Shown: positions 45,312 to 56,650, counted from the stretch's first letter. The stretch: DNA of 64,000 nt from Clostridium sp. AF37-5 (GCF_003477605.1 NZ_QUDR01000002.1:162559-226558), one strand, 5' to 3'. The notes: generated by a model not told the origin, from the sequence alone. Made by a program: numbers and translations.

Positions 45312-46343
45312 ATGGATTACAAAAAAGCAGGAGTTGACATTGAGGCAGGTTATAAGGCAGTATCGCTGATGAAAGAGCACATTGCATCGACTATGAGACC
45401 GGAAGTATTGACGGATATCGGTGGTTTTTCAGGTGCATTTTCGATGAAAAAGTTTGTTGGCATGGAAGAACCAACATTGGTTTCCGGCACAGATGGTGTA
45501 GGAACAAAACTTAAATTGGCTTTTATTTTGGATAAGCATGATACAATTGGTATTGACTGTGTGGCAATGTGTGTAAATGATATTGCATGTGCCGGTGGTG
45601 AACCGCTGTTTTTCTTGGATTATATTGCATGTGGTAAAAATGAACCGGAAAAAATTGCGAAAATTGTAAGTGGTGTAGCAGACGGATGCCGTCAGGCAGA
45701 TTCCGCACTGATTGGTGGAGAGACAGCTGAGATGCCTGGCTTTTATCCGATTGACGAGTATGATTTGGCAGGATTTTCTGTCGGTATCGTAGATAAAAAA
45801 GATATGATTACCGGCAAAGATTTGAAAGCCGGCGATGTTTTAGTAGGTATGGCTTCTTCCGGTATTCACAGTAATGGTTATTCACTGGTCCGCAGTGTAT
45901 TTTCCATGAAGGAAGAAACATTAAACCAGAAATATGAGTCTCTTGAAAGTGACTTGACTTTGGGTGAGACACTTCTTACTCCGACAAAGATTTATGTCAA
46001 AGCACTCCGTCAGATTAAAGAGGCAGGCGTGCGGATTAAAGCATGCAGCCATATCACAGGTGGTGGATTCTATGAGAACATTCCTAGAATGTTAAAAGAG
46101 GGAACTCATGCAAAAATTAAGAAAGATAGTTTTGTGATTCCGCCTATTTTCAAAATGCTGGCATCCGATGGCTCGATTGCAGAAGAGGCAATGTTTAATA
46201 CATATAACATGGGTGTTGGTATGATTACAGCAGTAGATAAGCAGGACGTAGATAAAACCGTTGAGGCAATCAAAGCAGCCGGAGAGACACCTTATATCAT
46301 GGGTGAAATCGTAGATGGCGAGAAAGGAATTACGTTATGCTAA
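45312..46343 (+). CDS. purM: Phosphoribosylformylglycinamidine cyclo-ligase
   Basis: Fifth step of purine synthesis: ATP-driven ring closure of FGAM to AIR. 343 residues. Motifs include [64 protein letters not shown] and [22 protein letters not shown] lies upstream of the ATG. Its end overlaps purN by 7 bases; purN, purD and glyA follow. The early genes (purF, purL, purE, purC) are not in the window, so this is a partial cluster. Confidence 0.97.
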   Translation: MDYKKAGVDIEAGYKAVSLMKEHIASTMRPEVLTDIGGFSGAFSMKKFVGMEEPTLVSGTDGVGTKLKLAFILDKHDTIGIDCVAMCVNDIACAGGEPLFFLDYIACGKNEPEKIAKIVSGVADGCRQADSALIGGETAEMPGFYPIDEYDLAGFSVGIVDKKDMITGKDLKAGDVLVGMASSGIHSNGYSLVRSVFSMKEETLNQKYESLESDLTLGETLLTPTKIYVKALRQIKEAGVRIKACSHITGGGFYENIPRMLKEGTHAKIKKDSFVIPPIFKMLASDGSIAEEAMFNTYNMGVGMITAVDKQDVDKTVEAIKAAGETPYIMGEIVDGEKGITLC

Positions 46344-46960
46344 GAGCAGCCGTTTGTGTATCCGGTGGCGGAACAAATCTTCAGGCAATTATTGATGCAG
46401 CAGCGGCGGGCACGATTACAAATACGGAGCTTGCACTTGTTATCAGTAATAAGCCGGGAGCGTATGCCTTAGAGCGTGCGAAAAAGGCAGGAATTTCTTC
46501 TGAAGTCCTTGTTCCCAAAGATTATGAGAATCGAAACGCTTTTGGAGAAGCACTGATTCGTTGTTTAAATGACAAACAGATTGATTTAGTTGTATTAGCC
46601 GGGTATCTTGTGATTTTGCCGGAGAATTTTGTAAAAGCGTTTGAGGGACGTATTATAAATATTCATCCGTCTTTGATTCCGTCGCATTGCGGTGCCGGAT
46701 ATTATGGCCTTAAGGTACATGAAAGTGTTTTGGCAAGAGGAAATAAAGTGACGGGGGCAACGGTTCATTTTGTTGATGAGGGAACTGACAGTGGCCCGAT
46801 TATTTTACAAAAAGCAGTAGAAGTGCTTGATGATGACACGCCGGAAGTATTGCAAAAGCGTGTGATGGAACAGGCAGAATGGAAAATTCTTCCGGAAGCA
46901 ATTGATTTAATTGCCAATGGTAAATTAGAAATTGTGGATGGAATTGTAAAACGTAAATAA
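46337..46960 (+). CDS. purN: Phosphoribosylglycinamide formyltransferase
   Basis: Transfers a formyl group from 10-formyl-THF to GAR. 207 residues. [15 protein letters not shown] is the nucleotide-binding start; [14 protein letters not shown] and [20 protein letters not shown] contain the catalytic Asn-His pair, and [13 protein letters not shown] the catalytic Asp. [13 protein letters not shown] is the Clostridial variant of the loop. The overlap with purM implies translational coupling. Confidence 0.96.
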   Translation: MLRAAVCVSGGGTNLQAIIDAAAAGTITNTELALVISNKPGAYALERAKKAGISSEVLVPKDYENRNAFGEALIRCLNDKQIDLVVLAGYLVILPENFVKAFEGRIINIHPSLIPSHCGAGYYGLKVHESVLARGNKVTGATVHFVDEGTDSGPIILQKAVEVLDDDTPEVLQKRVMEQAEWKILPEAIDLIANGKLEIVDGIVKRK

Positions 46961-46978
46961 CAGTTAGGAGGATATCTC

Positions 46979-48250
46979 GTGAAAGTTCTTATTGTAGGAA
47001 GCGGTGGCCGTGAACATGCCATTGCAGCAAGTGTAGCAAAAAGTAATCAAGTGGAAAAAATATATTGTGCGCCGGGAAATGCCGGAATCGGACAGATTGC
47101 AGAATGTGTTGATATTACCGCAATGGAATTTGACAAACTGGCTGATTTTGCAGAAAAAAATCAGATTGATTTGACGATTATCGGTATGGATGACCCATTG
47201 GTAGGCGGTGTGGTTGATGTGTTTGAGGCACGTGGACTCCGTGTATTCGGACCGAGAAAAAATGCAGCGATTATCGAAGGATCCAAAGCATTCTCAAAAG
47301 ATTTGATGAAGAAATACAATATTCCTACGGCAGCCTATGAGAACTTTACGAATCCGGATGAGGCACTGGCTTATCTTGAGACGGCAAAAATGCCAATCGT
47401 TTTGAAGGCGGACGGGCTTGCACTTGGAAAAGGTGTTTTGATTTGCAACAACTTAGAAGAAGCAAAAGCTGGTGTTAAGACATTGATGTTAGACAAGCAG
47501 TTTGGTGATGCCGGAAATGAAATTGTTATTGAAGAGTTTATGACCGGACGTGAGGTATCTGTGCTTTGTTATTGCGATGGTACACATATCAAACCAATGA
47601 CAAGTGCACAGGATCACAAACGTGCCAAAGATGGTGATAAGGGATTGAACACTGGTGGAATGGGTACCTTTTCACCAAGTCCGTTTTATACGGATGAGGT
47701 TCAGAAATTCTGTGAAGAAAAAGTATATCAGCCTACGATGGATGCGATGAAAAAAGAAGGCAGAGATTTTGTCGGAATTTTGTTTGTCGGCTTGATGCTT
47801 ACAGAAGATGGACCAAAAGTATTAGAGTACAATGCCAGATTTGGTGACCCGGAGGCTCAGGTCGTTCTTCCGCGTATGAAAAATGATATTATTGATGTGA
47901 TGAATGCCTGCATCGATGGTAAACTCGATGAGATTGACCTTCAATTTGAGGACAATGCAGCGGTTTGTGTTGTACTTGCTTCCGATGGTTACCCGGAGCA
48001 TTACGAAAAAGGCAAAGTAATCACAGGTTTTGAAAAATTTGATGGTAAAGATGGTTATTATGTATTCCATGCCGGCACGAAACTTACGGATGAGGGCATC
48101 GTGACAAATGGAGGCCGCGTACTTGGTGTGACGGCAAAGGGAAAAGATTTGAAAGAGGCAAGAAAGAATGCTTATGAAGCAACAAACTGGATTGATTTTT
48201 CAAATAAGTATATGAGACATGATATCGGAAAAGCAATTGATGAGGCGTAA
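46979..48250 (+). CDS. purD: Phosphoribosylamine-glycine ligase
   Basis: Joins phosphoribosylamine and glycine with ATP to make GAR. ATP-grasp enzyme of 423 residues. MKVLIVGSGGREHAIA is the N-terminal domain start; ADGLALGKGV, EEFMTGREVSVL, RAKDGDKGLNTGGMGTFSP and EYNARFGDPEAQVVLPR are the ATP-grasp and active-site motifs. GTG start with AGGAGG 7 bases upstream. It uses glycine, which glyA, the next gene, can supply. Confidence 0.97.
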   Translation: MKVLIVGSGGREHAIAASVAKSNQVEKIYCAPGNAGIGQIAECVDITAMEFDKLADFAEKNQIDLTIIGMDDPLVGGVVDVFEARGLRVFGPRKNAAIIEGSKAFSKDLMKKYNIPTAAYENFTNPDEALAYLETAKMPIVLKADGLALGKGVLICNNLEEAKAGVKTLMLDKQFGDAGNEIVIEEFMTGREVSVLCYCDGTHIKPMTSAQDHKRAKDGDKGLNTGGMGTFSPSPFYTDEVQKFCEEKVYQPTMDAMKKEGRDFVGILFVGLMLTEDGPKVLEYNARFGDPEAQVVLPRMKNDIIDVMNACIDGKLDEIDLQFEDNAAVCVVLASDGYPEHYEKGKVITGFEKFDGKDGYYVFHAGTKLTDEGIVTNGGRVLGVTAKGKDLKEARKNAYEATNWIDFSNKYMRHDIGKAIDEA

Positions 48251-48284
48251 AACGCTTTACAATAAATAAAAAAGGAGAGAATTT

Positions 48285-49523
48285 ATGTATTCATTTGATG
48301 AGGTAAAAAATGCCGATCCTGAATTGGCAAAAGCAATGGAACAGGAAACCGGTCGTCAGAATGACCACATTGAGTTAATTGCTTCAGAAAACTTTGTCAG
48401 CAAAGCCGTAATGGCTGCCATGGGAAGCACACTGACAAACAAATATGCAGAAGGTTATCCGGGCAAACGTTATTATGGCGGATGCCAGTATGTGGACATC
48501 GTGGAAGATTTGGCAAGAGACCGCGCCAAGAAACTGTTTGGCTGTACTTATGCAAATGTTCAGCCACATTCCGGTGCTCAGGCAAACATGGCTGTATTCT
48601 TTGCTTTGGTTAAACCGGGCGAGACAGTTATGGGAATGAACCTTGATCACGGCGGACATCTTTCACATGGAAGCCCGGCAAATATTTCCGGAACCTATTA
48701 TCACATCGTACCGTACGGTGTGAATGACGCAGGATTTATTGATTATGACGAAGTAGAGCGCATTGCCAAAGAGTGCAAACCGAAAATGATTATTGCCGGT
48801 GCAAGTGCTTACTGTCGTAAGATTGACTTCAAGAGATTCCGTGAAATTGCAGATGAAGTTGGTGCTTATCTGATGGTAGATATGGCTCATATCGCAGGAC
48901 TGGTTGCTTCCGGTTATCATGAAAGCCCGATTCCATATGCTCATGTAACAACAACGACAACACACAAAACACTGCGTGGACCTCGTGGCGGTATGATTCT
49001 TTCTTCTGAAGAATTTGCTACGGAGCATAAGTTAAATAAAGCAATTTTCCCTGGTATTCAGGGTGGTCCTTTGATGCATGTGATTGCTGCTAAAGCACTT
49101 TGCTTTAAAGAAGCATTGGACCCAAGTTTTAAAGAGTACGGAAAACGTATCATTGATAATGCACAGGCTCTCTGCAAGGGATTGCAGAAACGCGGCATTG
49201 ATATTGTTTCCGGTGGTACGGACAACCACTTGATGTTGGTTGATTTGGCTGCCAAAGGTCTGACCGGTAAAGAAGTAGAAAAATGGCTGGATGATGCTAA
49301 TATCACAGCAAATAAGAATACAATTCCAAATGATCCACAGTCTCCATTTGTAACGAGTGGTATTCGTCTGGGAACAGCAGCGGTTTCAAGCCGTGGCATG
49401 AATCCGGATGATATGGATCAGATTGCTGAGGCAATTGCAATGCTGATTGATGACCATGAAGCAAATACAGAAAAAGCAAAGGCAATTGTTAAGGAATTGA
49501 CGGATAAGTACCCATTGTACTAG
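48285..49523 (+). CDS. glyA: Serine hydroxymethyltransferase
   Basis: PLP enzyme converting serine and THF to glycine and methylene-THF. 412 residues. Motifs: [37 protein letters not shown], the PLP lysine in [16 protein letters not shown], and [18 protein letters not shown]. It follows purD by 34 bases; glycine and C1 units both feed the purine steps in this cluster, so grouping is functional. Confidence 0.98.
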   Translation: MYSFDEVKNADPELAKAMEQETGRQNDHIELIASENFVSKAVMAAMGSTLTNKYAEGYPGKRYYGGCQYVDIVEDLARDRAKKLFGCTYANVQPHSGAQANMAVFFALVKPGETVMGMNLDHGGHLSHGSPANISGTYYHIVPYGVNDAGFIDYDEVERIAKECKPKMIIAGASAYCRKIDFKRFREIADEVGAYLMVDMAHIAGLVASGYHESPIPYAHVTTTTTHKTLRGPRGGMILSSEEFATEHKLNKAIFPGIQGGPLMHVIAAKALCFKEALDPSFKEYGKRIIDNAQALCKGLQKRGIDIVSGGTDNHLMLVDLAAKGLTGKEVEKWLDDANITANKNTIPNDPQSPFVTSGIRLGTAAVSSRGMNPDDMDQIAEAIAMLIDDHEANTEKAKAIVKELTDKYPLY

Positions 49524-49556
49524 AATCGTGTGCAATATTTTTATAGAACAAAACAG

Positions 49557-49584
49557 TAAGTCTGGGCGTATCTGCCCAGACTTA
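49557..49584 (+). terminator. Hairpin after glyA
   Basis: An 11-bp perfect stem TAAGTCTGGGC/GCCCAGACTTA with a GTATCT loop. The following sequence (TGATTT) has a poor T tract, so it may be a weak terminator or an RNA-end protector. Confidence 0.6.
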
Positions 49585-49605
49585 TGATTTACGAGGAGTG
49601 ATTCG

Positions 49606-50247
49606 ATGCAGGAAGCAAAAAAGATGGCAAACCGTATACTGGCGGAGAAAATGATTGAGAAATTAAAGTTACGCCGGATGGAAGGATTTTATGTAGAAAC
49701 AAAAGAAGAAGCATTAGCACTTGTGAAAGAAAAGTTTCTTACACAGGGGAAATCGGTTTGTTATGGAGGCTCTGTTACCTTACAGGAAACCGGGATTATG
49801 GACTGGCTGAAAGAAAGTCCCTGCGATGTAATCGACCGCACCGCATTTTCTACGCCGGAAGAGGAAAAAGAAATTAAGGCAAGAATGATTAATTCCGATT
49901 ATTTTCTTATGAGTACAAATGCGATTACCACAGACGGTGAGCTGATTAATATTGATGGCAGGGCAAACCGTGTGAGTTTTCTCTGTTACGGACCGGAAAA
50001 TGTGATTGTTATTGCAGGTATGAACAAAGTGGTAACGGACGTGGAGTCCGGTCTGAAACGGGTTCGTCTTACTGCCTGCCCGCCAAATGCAGTCCGACTG
50101 AACAAAAAAACACCTTGTGCAGTAAATGGTATGTGTGGAAACTGCTACGGTGAGGACTGTATCTGCAGTCAGTTTGTAGTGACAAGGCGCAGTGGAGTGA
50201 AAAATCGAATCAAAGTTATTTTGGTTGGTGAAGAATTAGGATACTAG
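49606..50247 (+). CDS. LUD-domain protein (LutC/DUF162-like)
   Basis: 213-residue protein of the lactate-utilisation LUD family. It begins ANRILAEKMIEKLKLRRMEGF and has GKSVCYGGSVTLQETGIMDWL and STNAITTDGELINIDGRANR, the LUD core pattern. A Cys-rich stretch near the C-terminus (CAVNGMCGNCYGEDCICSQF) could bind metal or an Fe-S cluster. LutA and LutB are absent from the surroundings, so lactate oxidation is not implied; stand-alone LUD proteins in Clostridia have no defined role. Followed by topB after 11 bases. Confidence 0.85.
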   Translation: MQEAKKMANRILAEKMIEKLKLRRMEGFYVETKEEALALVKEKFLTQGKSVCYGGSVTLQETGIMDWLKESPCDVIDRTAFSTPEEEKEIKARMINSDYFLMSTNAITTDGELINIDGRANRVSFLCYGPENVIVIAGMNKVVTDVESGLKRVRLTACPPNAVRLNKKTPCAVNGMCGNCYGEDCICSQFVVTRRSGVKNRIKVILVGEELGY

Positions 50248-50258
50248 AGAGTGAGAGC

Positions 50259-52325
50259 ATGGCAAAACGAGTTTTTATAGCAGAGAAACCAAGTGTGGCG
50301 CAGGAGTTTGCCCGCATATTAAAGGTAAATGGAAGACGGGGAGACGGATATCTTGAGTCGGAAGATACGATTGTGACTTGGTGTGTTGGTCATTTGGTGA
50401 CGATGAGTTATCCGGAAGTTTATGACGCCGCTTTGAAAAAATGGTCGTTAGACACCCTTCCTTTTTTACCGGAGAAGTTTTTATATGAAGTAATTCCCGG
50501 TGTGAAAAAGCAGTTTGATACGGTCAGTTATCTTTTGAACCGTGAGGATGTGGATACCATTTACATCTGTACCGACTCCGGGCGGGAGGGTGAATACATT
50601 TATCGTTTGGTAGACCAGATGGCGCAGGTTTCTGCTAACAAAAAGAAACTTCGTGTGTGGATTGATTCCCAGACGGAAGAAGAAATATTACGCGGAATCC
50701 GCGAGGCAAAGCCGATGGCTGAATATGATAATATTAGCAGTTCGGCTTATTTGCGCGCCAAAGAAGATTATTTGATGGGAATTAATTTTTCACGTGTTTT
50801 GTCTTTGAAATACGGATTTTGGCTGAATGATACGTTAAAGGGGCAGAAGTGGACGTCAGTGTCTGTTGGACGTGTGATGACTTGTGTACTTGGCATGGTG
50901 GTAAAGCGTGAAATGCAGATTCGTGATTTTGTCAAAACGCCGTTTTACCGTGTGATTGGCAATTTTGAGTTACAGGGTAAAAAATTTCAGGGAGAATGGA
51001 AGGCGGTAGAAGGCTCGAAATACTATCAGTCACCGGCTCTTTACAAAGAAAATGGTTTTAAAGAAAAGGAAAATGCGCTGGCTCTGATTGATTCTCTGAT
51101 GCAGCCGGAGCCGGTTTTATCGGAAATTGAGCAGGTCGCAAAGAAGAAGGAAAAGAAGAATCCGCCTCTTTTATTTAATCTGGCGGAACTTCAGAACACC
51201 GCCTCAAAACTTTTTAAAATTAGTCCTGATGAAACACTTTCGGTTGTTCAGGAACTTTATGAGAAAAAGTTAGTAACGTATCCGCGTACCGATGCCCGTG
51301 TTCTTTCCAGTGCGGTGGCAAAAGAAATCGGGAAAAACTTAAATGGACTGCAGGGGTATCCTATGACGGCATCTTTCCTGCCTTATATTTCGCAAAACCA
51401 GACGTATAAGGGACTTGAGAAAACACGGTATGTAAACGACAAACAGATTACCGACCACTATGCAATTATTCCGACCGGTCAAGGATTAAGTGCACTTTCA
51501 CGTCTGGGAGAGTTACAGACAAAGATGTATGAAGTAATTGTCCGCCGTTTTCTTAGTATCTTTTACCCACCTGCGGTATATCAGAAGCTAAATGTAACGG
51601 TAAAGGCCGGAGAGGAACGTTTTTTTACATCAACAAAAGTTCTTTTGGAAGAAGGATTTTTGCCTGTTACCCAGTATTCTTTTACGAAAAAGAAGAATCC
51701 GGAAGAGATTCTATCGGCAGAAGAAAAAGAAGAGGAAAAAGAGGAGAGTTTTGACTTAAAAGAGGTACTTAATCTCTTAAAAAAAGGCACCTCTGTTTCT
51801 CTCACCGAATGTTCGGTAAAAGAGGGGGAGACTTCTCCGCCAAAACGGTATAATTCGGGTTCTATGATTTTAGCAATGGAAAATGCCGGGCAGCTCATCG
51901 AGAATGAAGAACTGCGAGAGCAGATTAAAGGAAGCGGCATTGGCACAAGTGCAACGAGAGCGGAAATTTTGAAGAAGTTGTTTTCCATTGAATATCTGAA
52001 TCTGAACAAAAAGAATCAGATTATTACACCGACGCTAAAGGGCGAACTTGTCTATGGCATTGTATTTTGTTCCATGCCGGAAATGATTTCGCCGAATTTG
52101 ACGGCAAGCTGGGAGAAGGGCTTAACCGGCGTGGCGGACGGCTCAATCAGCGAGGGTGACTACATGAAAAAACTCGAAGCCTTTGTGCAGCAGGTGGTAC
52201 AGCGTGCAAAAGGCGGCGATTATCGTGCAAAACTGAATTCTTTTTATCGTTCGGTGCAGCCTCATCATGCAGGGGAAAACAAGAAAAAGCGAACCACGAG
52301 AAAGAAGAAAACGACGAAGGCGTAA
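50259..52325 (+). CDS. topB: DNA topoisomerase III
   Basis: Type IA topoisomerase, 688 residues, which nicks and passes single DNA strands. TOPRIM start [18 protein letters not shown], acidic metal motif [14 protein letters not shown], and the catalytic tyrosine Y341 in [29 protein letters not shown] is the gate-side motif. The C-terminus is a short Lys/Arg tail without zinc fingers, common for Firmicute TopB. Not clearly part of an integrative element: no relaxase or integrase is near. Confidence 0.95.
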   Translation: MAKRVFIAEKPSVAQEFARILKVNGRRGDGYLESEDTIVTWCVGHLVTMSYPEVYDAALKKWSLDTLPFLPEKFLYEVIPGVKKQFDTVSYLLNREDVDTIYICTDSGREGEYIYRLVDQMAQVSANKKKLRVWIDSQTEEEILRGIREAKPMAEYDNISSSAYLRAKEDYLMGINFSRVLSLKYGFWLNDTLKGQKWTSVSVGRVMTCVLGMVVKREMQIRDFVKTPFYRVIGNFELQGKKFQGEWKAVEGSKYYQSPALYKENGFKEKENALALIDSLMQPEPVLSEIEQVAKKKEKKNPPLLFNLAELQNTASKLFKISPDETLSVVQELYEKKLVTYPRTDARVLSSAVAKEIGKNLNGLQGYPMTASFLPYISQNQTYKGLEKTRYVNDKQITDHYAIIPTGQGLSALSRLGELQTKMYEVIVRRFLSIFYPPAVYQKLNVTVKAGEERFFTSTKVLLEEGFLPVTQYSFTKKKNPEEILSAEEKEEEKEESFDLKEVLNLLKKGTSVSLTECSVKEGETSPPKRYNSGSMILAMENAGQLIENEELREQIKGSGIGTSATRAEILKKLFSIEYLNLNKKNQIITPTLKGELVYGIVFCSMPEMISPNLTASWEKGLTGVADGSISEGDYMKKLEAFVQQVVQRAKGGDYRAKLNSFYRSVQPHHAGENKKKRTTRKKKTTKA

Positions 52326-52350
52326 AGTGAAAATGGAAAGGAGACATAAG

Positions 52351-55107
52351 ATGAGAGTGAAAAGCAAAAAAAGACAGCGGATATGGATATTCTGTTTGAT
52401 TATTTCATTTATGTTTCCTTATGTGCCGGGGAGGGTGTCGGAGGCATCGATTATAAGTAATGAGGAATGGAGTTATGAAGTAAATAACGGCTCGGTAACG
52501 ATATATAAGTATTTAGGCTCTGGGAGTGAGGTTACGATACCGGACCAAATAGATGGATATCCGGTAACGCAACTGGTAGACTCTGCATTTGATTCAAATA
52601 ATAATATTACAAAGGTGATTTTTCCTGATACAATTACAAAAATAGGAGAGTGTTGTTTTGCTTATTGCAGAAATCTCGAAGGGCCACTTGTGTTGCCGAA
52701 AAATTTAACGAGTTTGGGTGAAAGAGCGTTTGAATTTTGCAGTTCGTTAAGTGGAGATTTAGTAATTCCGGATGGTATAACAGAAATAGAATCACAGGTT
52801 TTTTGGGGATCAGGTTTTGATGGAGTCCTTACGCTGCCAAATAATCTAAGAAAGATTGGGTATGAGGCGTTTCGAGGCTCTGGTTTTAGTGGAACATTAA
52901 TGCTTCCTCCCAATTTGAAAAGTATTGGTGAGGCTGCTTTTTTTCGCACAGACTTTGAGGGAACCGTTACAATCCCAAATTCAGTTACCAGTATAGCAAA
53001 GGATGCATTTTATGATTGTAACAACATTACTCGGATTAATTTGTCTAATCGAATAAAGACCATTGAACAGGGCTCTTTTTGTACATACGGAATGAAGGAA
53101 ATTTATATACCAAAATCGGTGACAACTATTTCACGGGTTGCTTTTCGCGATGGACAAATCATAAAGATATTTGGGTATAAGGATAGTTATGCGGAAACTT
53201 ATGCATTGGAGAATGGTTATGAGTTTGTCGATGTGGAGGCGGCAGAACCGGCGGAAATACCGACCACGGTGAATAATCCTATTGTGGCTGACGGGTACAC
53301 CACATGGGATTGTGTATACTTTGGTAATTACTGGCAGAGCGATACGAATCGGGATGGCACTGCGGATCGAAAGGATGACAAACAGCCGATTAAATGGCGG
53401 GTATTATCGGTAGATGGTGATGATGCTTTTTTGTTGGCAGATAAAAATCTGGATAGCCAAGCTTATCATACAAGTGAATCCTATGTTTCGTGGGAAACCT
53501 GCTATTTACGGGAATGGTTAAATTATGCATTTTTCTATGCTGCCTTTTCTACAGAGGAGCAGAATGCAATTCGTCTAACAAGTGTTTATACACCGCCTCA
53601 ATATAGTTATGAGAAAGCATGTACAACGGAGGACTATGTATATCTTTTATCACTTGATGAAATTCAAAATCCAGCCTATGGATTTGACTGTGAAGTTAGT
53701 CAGGGCATAAAAAAAAGAGAATCCAGAAATACACAGTTTGCAAAAAATCGTGGGGGCTGGTCCTCAACAACAGATGCGTATTTAGGTAACGGATGCTGGT
53801 GGCTTCGGAAAGGCGGACCGAGTAAAATGACGCCAATTATTACCAGTTTTGGTGCTACAGAGGAAGGTTTTAATTATTATGTAAATGATGAGAAGCCGGT
53901 TATACGTCCTGTGATTCATATAAATCTTTCATCTGGTCTCTGGAAATGGGCAGGTAAAGTACGAGTGTACGATGAAATGTGCGAGCCAATTATTACGCCG
54001 GAACCGACCGAGATTCCAGCAGAGACACCAACTCCTAAACCAACGGCGACAGCAACACCAACGGTAAAACCAACGGCAACGCCGACCCCGACGCCAACGG
54101 CAACACCGACCCCGACAGTAAAACCAACAGCAACGCCGACTCCGACCCAAACCCCAACAGCAACGCCGACTTCGACACCGACCCCAACGGAAACACCAAC
54201 ACCAGAACCGACGGCAACGCCAACTCCAGAACCGACGGTAACGCCAACTCCGACGCCGACCCCGACCCCAACCCCAACCCCAACAGCAACGCCGACTCCG
54301 ACACCGACCCCAACGGAAACACCAACACCAGAACCAACGGCAACGGCAACGCCGACCCCGACGGCAACGCCAACCCCAACCCCGACGGCAACGCCGACCC
54401 AAATGCCGACCCCGACCCCAACGGCAACGCCAACTTCGACCCCAACACCAACTCCGGCACCAACTCCTACGTTGATACCGAAACCAACTTTCACGCCAAC
54501 GGCATCACCGATACCGACGTCAACACCTGTGCGGGGTGCAGAAAAGCCAACAAATGCACCAATTCCAAAGCAAATTCGTGCGTGGCGGTTAAAGGGAGGA
54601 GAAGCTGCTATTGCGTGGAAAGTGGTGCCACAGGCATCTCAGTTTGAGGTGTATCGCAGCAGCAAAAAGAACGGAAATTATAAAAAAATAGCCGTTTTGC
54701 AAGGGCAGGTGACGCATTATCCGGATAGCAGGACAAAGCGGAATAAATACTATTTTTATAAAGTGAGAGCCCTATATCAGATAAACGGAAAAAGCGAATG
54801 GAGTGCGTTTTCCAATACAGTGAAAACGAAACGGACACTCTTACGAAAACCCAAAGTCAGAACAAGGAAAAGTAAACATATTTTGACGCTTACTTTTCAA
54901 AAGTATGAGGGAAGATATATAGATTTATATGTGGGGAAAAAGGGACGAAAAAAGAAAGCGGTAAAGCTGAAATCCAAGAGAATCAAAAAAACTCTGCGAT
55001 TGCAGTATGCGGTTAAAGAGAAAAATGTATATTTGTATATCCGCACGTATCTGGGACATGGGAAGAAAAAGAGGTACAGCAAATTTGTGAAGAAAAAAAT
55101 TAAGTAA
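52351..55107 (+). CDS. Large surface protein: BspA LRR, DUF6273, Pro/Thr repeat, FnIII
   Basis: Exported protein, 918 residues. Signal peptide ([18 protein letters not shown] ...). Residues 40-300 are BspA-type LRR_5 repeats ([49 protein letters not shown]). Residues 310-545 are DUF6273 ([17 protein letters not shown] loop, [27 protein letters not shown]). About 550-730 is a low-complexity Pro-Thr linker built from PTPTATPTP units. Then an FnIII-like domain (735-820, [16 protein letters not shown]) and a basic C-terminal region. ATG 52351 has AAAGGAG upstream; ATG 52267 lies in topB. The PASTA kinase follows with no gap. Relatives: 1220-3951. Confidence 0.9.
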   Translation: MRVKSKKRQRIWIFCLIISFMFPYVPGRVSEASIISNEEWSYEVNNGSVTIYKYLGSGSEVTIPDQIDGYPVTQLVDSAFDSNNNITKVIFPDTITKIGECCFAYCRNLEGPLVLPKNLTSLGERAFEFCSSLSGDLVIPDGITEIESQVFWGSGFDGVLTLPNNLRKIGYEAFRGSGFSGTLMLPPNLKSIGEAAFFRTDFEGTVTIPNSVTSIAKDAFYDCNNITRINLSNRIKTIEQGSFCTYGMKEIYIPKSVTTISRVAFRDGQIIKIFGYKDSYAETYALENGYEFVDVEAAEPAEIPTTVNNPIVADGYTTWDCVYFGNYWQSDTNRDGTADRKDDKQPIKWRVLSVDGDDAFLLADKNLDSQAYHTSESYVSWETCYLREWLNYAFFYAAFSTEEQNAIRLTSVYTPPQYSYEKACTTEDYVYLLSLDEIQNPAYGFDCEVSQGIKKRESRNTQFAKNRGGWSSTTDAYLGNGCWWLRKGGPSKMTPIITSFGATEEGFNYYVNDEKPVIRPVIHINLSSGLWKWAGKVRVYDEMCEPIITPEPTEIPAETPTPKPTATATPTVKPTATPTPTPTATPTPTVKPTATPTPTQTPTATPTSTPTPTETPTPEPTATPTPEPTVTPTPTPTPTPTPTPTATPTPTPTPTETPTPEPTATATPTPTATPTPTPTATPTQMPTPTPTATPTSTPTPTPAPTPTLIPKPTFTPTASPIPTSTPVRGAEKPTNAPIPKQIRAWRLKGGEAAIAWKVVPQASQFEVYRSSKKNGNYKKIAVLQGQVTHYPDSRTKRNKYYFYKVRALYQINGKSEWSAFSNTVKTKRTLLRKPKVRTRKSKHILTLTFQKYEGRYIDLYVGKKGRKKKAVKLKSKRIKKTLRLQYAVKEKNVYLYIRTYLGHGKKKRYSKFVKKKIK
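53995..54535 (+). repeat. Pro-Thr coding microsatellite-like region
   Basis: Tandem 6-18 base units built on ACN-CCN codons (ACG CCG ACC CCG, ACG GCA ACG CCG) within the surface protein gene. Synonymous drift is frequent. It encodes an extended, probably wall-spanning spacer. Length change by slippage is plausible. Confidence 0.85.
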
Positions 55108-56640
55108 ATGGTGATGGTAATGGAGCAGCAAAACCAAATAAATAATCAATTTCTCCCTGTACACACAAAGTTGCAGGAGCGCTATGAGATACTTAAAGTG
55201 AACGGCGAGGGCAATTTCGGTATTACTTATATTGGCTGGGACTGCCTGCTGGAAAGTAAAGTAGCAATCAAAGAATTTTTTCCGGTCAGCCGCGTAAGAC
55301 GTGATGTATCGAAGGGAGAGACGGAAGTTTATGTTTTTCAGGAAAAGGAATATGAACAGATTCTTGAAAAATATTTGGAAGAAGCGAGAAAACTTTCAAA
55401 ACTGAATCAAATTGATGGAATTGTGTCTATTCGTGACTTCTTTTATGCGAACCATACGGCGTATATTGTGATGGATTACATTGAGGGAACCAGTATAAGA
55501 GATTATATTCAGGAGAATGGAACCGTATCAGAGCATGAAGTTAAACAAATGCTCAAACCGATTTTTAGCTCATTGTCGAAAATCCATGAGCAGGGAATTA
55601 TCCACCGGGATATCAGTGCCGATAATATTATGATTACGGATGATAATCATGTGATTCTTGTGGACTTTGGATCCGCCAGACAGATTAATCTGGATGAAGA
55701 TAAAAGCATGACGGTTATGATAAAGCGTGGGTACTCGGCACCGGAACTTTACCGGAGCCATGGAGAACAGGGACCATACACTGATGTTTATGCCGTTTGT
55801 GCAACCATTTATTATATGCTTACGGGAAAATCTCCGGATGAAGCAATTGATCGGATTTTGGAGGATGAAACAGAGTCTTTGGTGAAAATGAAAGGCGTGC
55901 GTGCTTCCAAGGAGTTTCGCCGGAATGTCATGAAAGGTATTTCTCTAAAAGCAAAAGAGCGTTTTGCCACGATGAAGGAATTAGAAAATGCTCTTTATAC
56001 AGAGAAGAAAAAGAGCAGGGTGCTTGCCGGTCTGGCTGTTTTTATTATACTTGTCGGGTTGCTTGGAACATTTCTTTTTAACTCCCCAAAAGAGAAAGTG
56101 GCAACTGTTCTGAAAGAAAAAACAGAAGCTGTGACGAAATCGCCGGAGCCGACACCACAGATGTATAAAATGATTTCAGGAATTGGAAAAACAAAGCAGG
56201 AAATTTTAGAAACACTTCCCGGCTTAAAGGAAAAGGCAGTTACTGTAGCATGGAAGAGTTCTTATGATGAAAATTTCCAAAAAGGGTTTGTAATTGCACA
56301 AAGTATTCCGGTGGATACATCATATTCGAAAGAAAAAACAGTTCATGTAACCTTCACGTTAAGCAAGGGAGTGAAAAAGGTTATGGTTCCATCTGTTGTG
56401 GGAATGAACTACGAAGAGGCAGAAAAGAAAATAAAATCCAAGGGATTTACTTATAAAATTGTTTGGAAGGAAAAGCAAAATGGCAAGGCGTATGTTGTGC
56501 TGTCACAAAGTGTAAGAGCAGGAACAAAAAAGCGAAAAAAAACATGTATCAAACTTACAGTATGCAAAAGCATAACACCAAAGCTGACAACAAAACCAAC
56601 GAAAAAGCCGAAAAAATATGATGGTGTAATAACTTATTAA
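55108..56640 (+). CDS. PASTA-domain Ser/Thr protein kinase
   Basis: Membrane Ser/Thr kinase, 510 residues, of the PrkC/PknB class. Kinase domain 26-295: Gly loop GEGNFGITY, K55 in VAIKEF, catalytic loop HRDISADN (H166-N173), DFGSA (186-190), GYSAPELY activation end. The Lys usual two residues after the catalytic Asp (HRDLK) is Ser170, a feature of one Firmicute subfamily. Membrane helix 305-324; PASTA repeats about 356-421 and 426-487; basic tail. ATG touches the previous stop (TAAATG), suggesting translational coupling with the surface protein; in-frame ATGs follow at 55114 and 55120. Paralogue of the kinase at the left edge. Confidence 0.93.
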   Translation: MVMVMEQQNQINNQFLPVHTKLQERYEILKVNGEGNFGITYIGWDCLLESKVAIKEFFPVSRVRRDVSKGETEVYVFQEKEYEQILEKYLEEARKLSKLNQIDGIVSIRDFFYANHTAYIVMDYIEGTSIRDYIQENGTVSEHEVKQMLKPIFSSLSKIHEQGIIHRDISADNIMITDDNHVILVDFGSARQINLDEDKSMTVMIKRGYSAPELYRSHGEQGPYTDVYAVCATIYYMLTGKSPDEAIDRILEDETESLVKMKGVRASKEFRRNVMKGISLKAKERFATMKELENALYTEKKKSRVLAGLAVFIILVGLLGTFLFNSPKEKVATVLKEKTEAVTKSPEPTPQMYKMISGIGKTKQEILETLPGLKEKAVTVAWKSSYDENFQKGFVIAQSIPVDTSYSKEKTVHVTFTLSKGVKKVMVPSVVGMNYEEAEKKIKSKGFTYKIVWKEKQNGKAYVVLSQSVRAGTKKRKKTCIKLTVCKSITPKLTTKPTKKPKKYDGVITY

Positions 56641-56650
56641 GGAGCATGAT

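Noticed and set aside
48237-48263. Separate glyA promoter (TTGATG, TACAAT)
   Set aside because: Spacing is only 15 bases and the RNA start would fall on the ribosome site; co-transcription with purD is simpler.
50259-52325. Integrative element marked by topoisomerase III
   Set aside because: No relaxase, integrase, type IV secretion gene or attachment repeat near; TopB of this form is usual on Firmicute chromosomes.
53916-54494. Long - strand reading frames of Val-Gly or Arg-Trp repeats
   Set aside because: They are shadows of the Pro-Thr repeat coded on the + strand; no ribosome site or promoter, and composition follows the repeat.
53995-54535. CRISPR-like array
   Set aside because: Units are short, overlapping coding repeats in frame with the surface protein; no spacers of even length and no cas genes.
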